The position numbers and the translations under genes are program-made. From Prototheca cutis (Eukaryota > Chlorophyta > Trebouxiophyceae > Chlorellales > Chlorellaceae), in NCBI GenBank assembly GCA_002897115.2, contig BCIH01000013.1, positions 1 through 64,000 of the forward strand: a DNA stretch of 64,000 bases, read 5' to 3'. Below are positions 36,701 to 45,700 of this stretch, piece after piece; position 1 is the first letter of the stretch; every line of letters begins with the position of its first letter. The notes under the pieces were generated by a model, which saw only the letters and a program-made list of their open reading frames with translations, made no database searches and had not been told where the DNA came from.

Positions 36701-39700
36701 GCCGAACTCGGTTGCCACGAGCTGGTGATGCGCAGGCCCTTGAGGCGTTGCACGNAGCTGCAGGGCAGGCCGCCGCTTTGCCCGCAACACAGTGCCATTC
36801 GCATCAGCGCCGTCCTCCAGCGGTNACACCCAGCCGGCGACACGCTCTTCGACGGCATAGTGCCGTGGACCGTTCAATGCCGCATCCACTGCTTCCTTTT
36901 GTAGAAGAGTGCTGCCGGCACCAGCACGGCTCAGAGGCATGCTGTGCAGCGCCTGGAGCCTCGCATGGCCCAGCCCAAAGCTCCGCTTGACGCCATGGGT
37001 GTTGCCGTCAAGCCCTGATGCAGTGGCATGAACGTGGTCCTGAGANTGAGTGTGCAGAGTGCTCTCTGGCGCGTTTGTGTGCCATGCAGCAGGCTCATGA
37101 TGTCTGCTTGCAGCATAGACNCCAGCACCAACGGGAACGCCGGGGGAGGCGCCACGATCCAGGTCCCGGATCGCGCCGAGGTGTGTTGCTGCATCCAGAG
37201 CTGCGGGGTGGCAGTCAAACGGGGCATGGGAATCTGCAGCGGCCGAGATGACCGCAGTTGCGCAACGTCCCTGTNNGGCTGAGCCCGCCGTCNTCACAGT
37301 GAGGCTTACACCCAACGCCACTGCAATGCTCGAAGCTGCCNCATTGGCGATGGCAGCACCAGATGCAGGAGTGTGGGTCTTTGTTGGATGCAGAGTGCCA
37401 GCAGCTCCCACGACAAGGACTGCCGCACACCACGCGGTGGTGTGCTGCTGATGGCCGGCATGGGCCTCGCTGCCGCTGGACAGACCGANCNTGCCCGTCN
37501 GCAGGGAGACGTGCATGAACAGCATAAGACCACCGCTGGTGCCGCTGCCATGGGATGGCATCCCCTTCGACGTCACACCCTTGGGCAGGAGGGCCGGGGC
37601 GGTGATGCTGACCGATGTCAGAGCACAAAGCCTTCCAGCTGGGGCAACGCTCCGGTTTGCACCAAATTTTTCTGCCAAAAAAATTGGATCAGTGAAGAAA
37701 AGGAATTCCGGCGCTAACCAGTTCCAGGCTGATGCATCCAGTGGGTACGCAGCTATTTTGTCTAGAACCATCCAACCACCCACCCACCCATTCCACTCCA
37801 CACAGNTTTGAGCGCACCGTTTGAGGAATCAGTGGCCAGCACCTGTTGGNATGAAGCATGGCATGCCTCAAGCATGCATGCCCCCGGGAGNAGGGGCCGA
37901 CCGGCGACGATATGGTCCCACAGCATAACGAGGCGGGGTGCCCCCAGCGAGCACTGGAACGCGCACGCCTGCTTGGAACCCAGTACAGGGGATGCACTCC
38001 CGAGCAGGGCGTGCGGTTCGGGGACAAACCAGCAGCGCTTGCGCTCCCAAGCTGTAGAGTAGTCGGCGGGCACGGGCATCCAGGTACCTTGCGCGNCCGC
38101 CAGGATCACGTGCNCATTGGTACCCTGGAACGCAAAGGCACTGATGCNGTCAGCCTGGACAATGGCATTCCCGTGACCCTGCAAGTTCCGCGGAGCACGC
38201 TGCCTGGCCGCAATCATGCGCCGCTGCTGTGTGACCAACCCGGCATGAAATCCGTCCCGAAGCAGCGGGTTGAGTTCGGTCAGACCGGGAAGGGGCGCAT
38301 TCTGGCCTTGCTGGATCCTGCTTGTCCATTAAGGTGGAGGTGTAAACACAGTCANGCCGGCACTCATGTGCGGACAACAATGTCCATGTGCAAAGCACCC
38401 ATAGTTCACGCATCCACCCATGTGCACCCACCATCTGACAAATCAACATCCCTACCTGAGGATCGAAGCGAGAATGCCGATCCCGCCCGCCGCGGGCTCG
38501 GCATGGCCGGCCACCGTCTTGGCCGCATGGATGCGCAGGGGCGGTAAGGGAGCTCTGTCCCTGCCCACGTTCGGGCACAGCAGCTTGCTCGCGGCGTGGA
38601 GCTCGATGGGGTCGCCCAGTGGCGTGCCCGTGCCGTGCAGTTCAAGTCCCGACATGCTGTGCGGCTCGAGTGCTGCGGCCTCAAGCGCAGCCGCGATGAC
38701 GGCCTGCTGACTGGGACCATGCGGCGCAGTTAACGAGCTAGACCGGCCGTCCTGATTGATGGCTGTCCCGATGAGACGGGCCATGGGCGGGGTGGGGTTT
38801 GCAGACCCAGCTGGACCGTCAATGTCTGTGGTTGACAGCGCCAGCACCAGGCAACCCTCCCCTCGGCCATAGCTGATGGTGTGGGGTTTGTGAAGGTGCC
38901 AGGTGTTGAGAGGATCAGGCAGTATGACCACATGCAGAGTGCCGCACAGTCCATGCCGGGCGTACAGGGTTTGAAAACCACCCNAAAGATGATGCCATTT
39001 GTGCATGGTTGGGCCGCGTGGCCGCAGTTCCGGTGCAGCATCATGACCTCTCGCCATGATCAGATCAAGGTGAGAAACAGAAATCAAGAAACCACTCGCC
39101 GTCCTTACCCATCTGCGGCGGCATCGAGNGTCTTGGACCGGCCATCTGGGGCGAGCATACCCGCTGNCGTCAGCTGATTGATTGTCCCCGGGTCCAGTGT
39201 CAGCAGGGCTAGTAATTAGAATTTGGAAATGGACACGGTTGGAGGGTTGAAGTTGAACTATTTCTCTTGCAGCNTGTTTTTGGACTTGACGNCCAAGGTC
39301 TGCACGNGGCATTGCTCGAAGGTCAGGCCCAGCAATGACTTTGGCACTGGTCCGCAATATGCTGCCTTTNAACCCACAAGCAAGACCCCCGCACGGCACC
39401 TGCAGTCACAATGGCCCTTGGCGTGACGCCTCGCTCCAGATCCCGCTGCAACAAGTGCACCGCAGAGAGAGAGCTGGAGCAGGCTGTGTCCAGCGCAAAA
39501 CAAGAGCCTGCAGTTGGCGGTGTTGCGTGTTTCATGTTTTTGTTTTTGTTTTTGTTTTTTGGGGGGGAGGAAGAGGGGGGGCCGCAGAAAAAGATGCACC
39601 GAAGACTATGTCAGTGCAGGACACTCCCCCTTCACCATGCTCAACTCTCCAACCCCACAAACACTTGAAAAGCAAGCCTCCATTCACCTTGGAGCCCATG

Positions 39701-42700
39701 TGAAAAGCTGATGCGGCCCGCAGCCACGCTGAAGCACCTNCCGCTGGCCTTGTAAGCCGTCAGGGCCGAAGCACTACGGGTGTGGCGGTCCAGCTCATTG
39801 GAGTAGTCCCAAAAGGACTGGACACTCACCACGGCTGTAGAGGGATAGTGCGGCCTCCAAGACGGCAGTTCCAGCAGCATTGCCGTCGCATCCTGCAGGC
39901 ATCATCAGTTGGATGGCGTTGGGAGTGGAAGCGCAGTGGACCGGGGTTCCGAGATTTGTCGGCGGCAGTAAGGCACTGTACAAGAGTGGGTGCGGGACGA
40001 TGGACGAGGCTCCAGGAACATTGATGTGTGCCCCCTTGCCAATCTCGTCATCAAGAGTCCCAGCCTGCCCGCGGGAGTGGGCTGCACTCCCAAGACCAGC
40101 AAGGGAACAGTTGTCCCGATAGCAGCCGTTCCCACCAAAACCACCCCATCATACACACGCACACACACCTCTAGCATGAGGCGCTGCTGGGGGTCGATGG
40201 CTGTGGCTTCGCCCATGGAGATGTGGAACAGGGAGCAGTCAAACAGCTCCGCTCCTTGCAGGTACCTGTGGTATCAGCAAGCAAAGAGAGATTCATGTCA
40301 AGCTACTGTCGGTGGTGGTGGTCGATCCTGCGATGCATTTCAGAGTGTAGCGACACAGACACTGACAGTACTGCAGGGAATGCAGGCAGTACCTTGCAAA
40401 TCGGGAGCCCAGGGCCGGGCTGATTATGGAACCATCGCTGTCCCATCTGCTCAGCGGCGTTGCCCTGCACAGTGTGTGGATGCACGGTTGGGGGAAGGAT
40501 TGTTCATGTCACCTGCTATGCATATTCAACACCCTGGACAGCANCAAGCTTGCTCGGGGAGACCGACCTGCCCCACAACAGTTCCCAAGCACGACCGGTA
40601 GATACACCCCAGCACACACACCTGCAGGTATCGGCAACATTGCCGAGCAGGACCTCTGCTGCTTCGCCGCCTCCCAGCCNGGCAGAGACGCGCTCTATCA
40701 AGACAGTTCCTGGCACCTTTTGCTCCAGGGATGGCAGTATTGAAGGGTGTGGAACCTGTCCAGCAGTCGAACCCTCCTCAATCACACAGCCTATGTTCAG
40801 TTCGCCGTAGATGAACCGCGCCACCGCTTCTGCCGTCGGGTAGTCAAACACCAACGTGGACGGCAGGGCCAGCCCAAATTCAGCACTCAGGCGCTGACTC
40901 AGTTCCACCGTGGACAGCGAGTCCAGGCCCGCCTGGACCAGGGGCTGCTCCGCCGTGACCCCTGGCCCGTCCAGCACACCATGCGCTGCCGCCAGCACCG
41001 CATCCAGCACCGTTTGCAATGGAGCCGCAGCCGGGGGAGCGGAAGGTGCCATCGTTGCTGCGCTGCCAGCGACTCGTTGTTGGTACCCGGATGTGCCCTT
41101 CTCCATGCCGGCAGTTTCCAAACGTAAAAGTCCATGCAGTTTGGAAAGCCCCCCCATGCCGATAAACTCGGAGTACAGCTTCTCCCGGCCGCGGAATCTA
41201 CTCCAGTCAAAGGGAATGGCTGTGACCTGCATTGTGGGTGGGCAGTGGAGGGATGGTAAATGCAGGCCATGCTTCAAACCGTTATTCTTACCTGCCTTGG
41301 CAAATGTCCACGCCAGGGCATGCAGCAGATGGCACCACCACTTCTCCCACCACCCAACACTGTGNTGCCGGTCCAGATAACTCACCTCGTGCCCAGGCAG
41401 GGCGTGACTGATCACTGCGTTGAGCACGTTCAAGCCCTGGGCCGGCTGCACCATGCCAACTCCAGAGCGTGTCATGGCCTCCTGCACCGCAGTGTTGTGT
41501 GCCACCATGCCCACCCCCGACCATGCCCCCCACTGAATCGCAGTGCATTCCAGGCCTGTGGCATGGCAGCAGTGGTTGCTTTGAGGGATGCACAGGTTTG
41601 TACTTTTGTGTTCCAGCATCTCGGCCATGTTCNTACACCAGTGGTGTGAGATCCANGGAAAACCCTGGTGTCATTCCTGANATGGTGAGTNTCNCCGATG
41701 GCACCATGCCCCCCACAAACACACANGAAGCACACACCTCGGTCCTGCATGGCAGAGCTGCACTCGTCCATGGTGGCATTGGCCGCAGCATAGGCGGTGC
41801 TCCCCGCTGGCCCTGTGACAGATGCAATCGAGCTGAACAGGACACTGTGACCACTCGTAAAGACAGCCGGATCGGACCAGCGACGCTGCAGAGCTGCAGA
41901 CTTTGGTCCCCCTGTGGCGCGGAAGACCGCTGGGGTGATGCTGTCGAGTGCGGCATCCTGCAGCGTCCCAGCGGCATGCACCAGCCCAGCCCGTGGTCTA
42001 AGGCGGCGCAATATACTNNGGGTGCTCCAGCNCTCGCTAGCCNCATCCATCCTGTAGGTGGTGGTGTTGGGCGGTGTACTTGAGCAAGGGTTTGAGAGTT
42101 GCATGGTCACTCATGATCGGNGGAAAATCATTGAAAACGATGAGTCATGAGCTCATCATGCAATTAAGCAGGGAAGCCCCCTGGCTGCCCAACCGATTCC
42201 CAATTCCCACAGGCACCCTAGCATGGATACTGCTCACATGAAGAGTGTTATGACTTGCAGGCAGTCGCCGCCAAGAAGCAGGGACACCAGCGGTCCACTG
42301 TCCCCGCTGCACCTCCCGGTCCGGGTTGGCAGCGCCAGTACTGCCTCTGAGGAGCCAGATGTCGCGAACATAACGGCTGTCAGACCGCCCAGAGCCCCCG
42401 CCGCACCCGTGACGACCCAGTCACACAGACCAGTCGTTGCGGGTGCGCTAGCTTTCTCTGTCGGTGCAGAAAGGAGCCGCTGCTCTGAGAGCAAACCGGC
42501 AGCAAGATGCTGGCAGCAGAAAGCGGGTGAAATTCCGCTGCTGCTGCTGCTGCTGCTGCCAACCAGGGCACCTGCCGCCTCTGACGGTACCTCATCAAGT
42601 GCAGCAGCAGGCTGCACCTCCAAGTTCGAGGACGTCAAGAGAGAAAGTCCCCGCCGGAACCTGCCCTCGGCATGCACACAANGCAGCGAGGCTGCGAGCG

Positions 42701-45700
42701 GCGCCGCTCTGTCAGAGGGCACGGCACCAAAGACCTTGGCACGGACGCGGGCCGCCTGGCACACCGCCGCACTGCGAAGGACGGCGACAGTAGTGAGAGC
42801 CAGCGGTGATGCATTTCCACCCATTAGCGACAGTGCCCCAAGCCGCCGTCCTGCCTCCAGGTGTATGATGGCGCTGTGTTTGTGAAGTCTCGGAAGCTGG
42901 CCTTGCCGCCGTGCAGCAGGAGATGCTGCTCCAAGAGGAGCGCCAGAGCATGAAAGCGGTCTCCCAGTCTGCCAACTGCGTGCGTACGTCCAACTGGCAG
43001 CGCCATTTGCGGCGGCTGCTGGTGTGCAGGACTGACCCAGCCTGCCACCGACAACGATGCCGGAAGGGAATGACGGAACATCGACTTCTGCTGACATCGG
43101 CGCGAGGACACCCCGGANCCAGCCGGAGAGGGTTCCATCATACATGCCGATGTGCGCGGTGGCGCTGGATTCCAGGGATGAATGCCATCCTGCTCCCAGT
43201 GTGCCCTTGGCAGGCAANCCGAGCACACGGGGACCCAAGGGTGAAGGGCCCTGGGTATCGTCGCCCACGCTACGCCGGCTCAGAAACGCAGCTAGCGCCA
43301 ACCAGCAGGCCAGCACAGTNGGACGGACAAGNTCCTGGTTGTCGATCTGTCTGATTGCCGGCCGGGCAAACCCAGTGGGCAGCGCGCCAGCCTGGTCATG
43401 AGGCAGTGGGATCTGCAGCTTGGTGCAGGCCGCCACTGACTCAAAACCGGGCCGGCGGACGATGTGCNGGCCTGAAGCGTCGCGCAAAGTGGCCGCTGTG
43501 GTTGTACTGCCTGGAGAGGCTACGTGCGATGTCTCCAAGGACTGGCAGATGCGTGCTTGCATGATGCGACCACCTGCTGTGCTCCCGCAATGGGTCTCCA
43601 TGGGGCCGTTGGACGACAGCTGGAGAACAAGGTCCAGCCCCTGGCGTGTGACTGCATGCTCCGGTGGCAGTGGCAGGAACACCACATCGCACAACAGCGG
43701 CACTTGGGAGTTTGCAGCCGNCAAGCAGCACTCGGTGGCAGCTGACACGGCATCCAGCGTGATGGCCCAGCAGCCGTGCAGGCCATGCGCGAACGCAGCC
43801 AGGTGCGGCGGCGGGCGGCAGGACATGACACAAGTGCCAGGGCCACAGGCCTGCAGCTGAAGCGAGGCCGGCACTCCCACCAGCGCCCAAAAAGCTGGAA
43901 GGTGTTGCTCTGCTTTCCAAGGCATCTCCTGGAATGGTGCCATTGCTGTGTCGCTTNCCGGCGGTCGGGTCTCGACGATGGCATGTGCGTTCGTTCCCTG
44001 GGAAGAACACACAAAAAAAGGAGTGGTGATCAGAGCGGCCGTCGGGCTCAATGGTGAACTCCACATGCATTACTGATAAAGAGCANTGCTCCAGGTTCAG
44101 GGCCAGCACCACCTCCAAGCCCAGCATCAGCACACACCTGGAAGGCAAAGGAGCTGGCGCCGCTAAAGGAACTTCCCAGTCCCAGCTTGCAAGGCACACC
44201 GCTTGCGGCTCTCGGCACGCCGCCGGTCTCTCCGGCCGGCAGCACGGCCTTGACATGAGGGTTCAGCTCCCTGCACAAATATGGGACATCGTGGACTGTC
44301 TGTGGCGGTGGTCACAGGTGCCGTGCACCTACCAACAGCTCGGCTGCCGGTCCAGCGAGTCTCTCATGCTGACAACGTGCAACCTGGCGTTCTTCCTTTC
44401 CATTGCACAGATGATGGAAAGGCCACAACAACCAACGGGCCAGCNACGACGTGCCTCAGGGAGGCAAGGGCCAGCGTAGCGGCCTGCCCAGCAGACACCA
44501 NTGCAGCCGTCAAACTCAGCACACCAGCGGCTGATTCAGCATGACCGACGGCTGCCTTGACGGCTGCCAGCATCGGCATGTGGTCTGCAAGGGAGGGGGG
44601 GAGAGCATNGGGTTCACAATGGAGGANGAGCTGGACACTGACTGAAAGGATNCATGCACTGCCAGGCCGGAAGGCGACTGGAGATCCTGTGAACGGACCT
44701 CTGGTGTGGCCAGCGCACATCTCGGCAAGGTGTTGCCCCACAACAGCACCAGATCTACACCTCTGGAGGACAGCACGGCACTGGCAGCCCCGACTTCGAT
44801 GGGATCGCCCAGCGGGGTTCCCGTGCCATGGAGTTGCAGCGCTGTCACCTGTTGGCCAGGAGGAGGAGAGGGAAGGGTGGTCGGAGCCAAACGTCGCATG
44901 TTGGCGTACCCCCTGCCTGCAAGGGACCTCACCCGAATGATGTGACCCAAATCATTCTATACCCGACCACCCACGACCCAGCTATGAAACACAGTCCAAT
45001 AATCCACCCCCACCCCCCACCCTGCACACAACGGCAACTTTGCCAACCTGGTGCGGGAGGATGAGGGCAGCGTCCAGGGCCGCCATGACCAGCGCCGACT
45101 GGCTGGGCCCATGCGGCGCTGTGAGCACGCTGGACCGCCCATCCTGATTCACAGCAGAGCCCAGCAGGAGCGATGTCACGCTGCACGCGACATCCCCGCC
45201 TTGCACGACGGCTCCCTGCGAGTGCTTTGGTCAGGCCAACAACAGTCAGGTCAGGTGTTGTCACCTCTTTTGAGAGCTGTAGACCCAAGANACGACATAA
45301 ATATATAGGCATGGATTGTAAAGATAGTGGGCTCGCTGACTCCTGACGTGTGGTGCAGCTCAAGTGAATGAAACGAAACACCTCTCCCTGCCCGCCAAGA
45401 AAAGCTCTAAGAACAATGTTCACGCCCCAACCCCAACCTCGANGCTGGTCATGGATCTCAGGAGGAGGACGCCCACGGCTTCGGCCCGGACATAGCCATC
45501 AGCTGCGGCATCCAGCGTCTGGCANCTCCCCGACGGCGACATCATTCCTTCCAGAGGAGGGGGTTTGTTTGAGTGGAGTTGTTGCATGCAGATTCATGCT
45601 CTTCCTTGGACCAGATTGGTGCCTCCGGTGGTGATCCTGGCAAGGGAGCCAGCTAGTCCGTATGCTCACTTGGAACCACCAGAGTCCTGTCCGCTGCAAC

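Noticed and set aside
42223..42885. Plus-strand open frames inside the PKS gene (also 13456-14388, 15737-16495, 18829-19686)
   Set aside because: All lie opposite PKS exons with verified domain motifs and have shadow-type composition.
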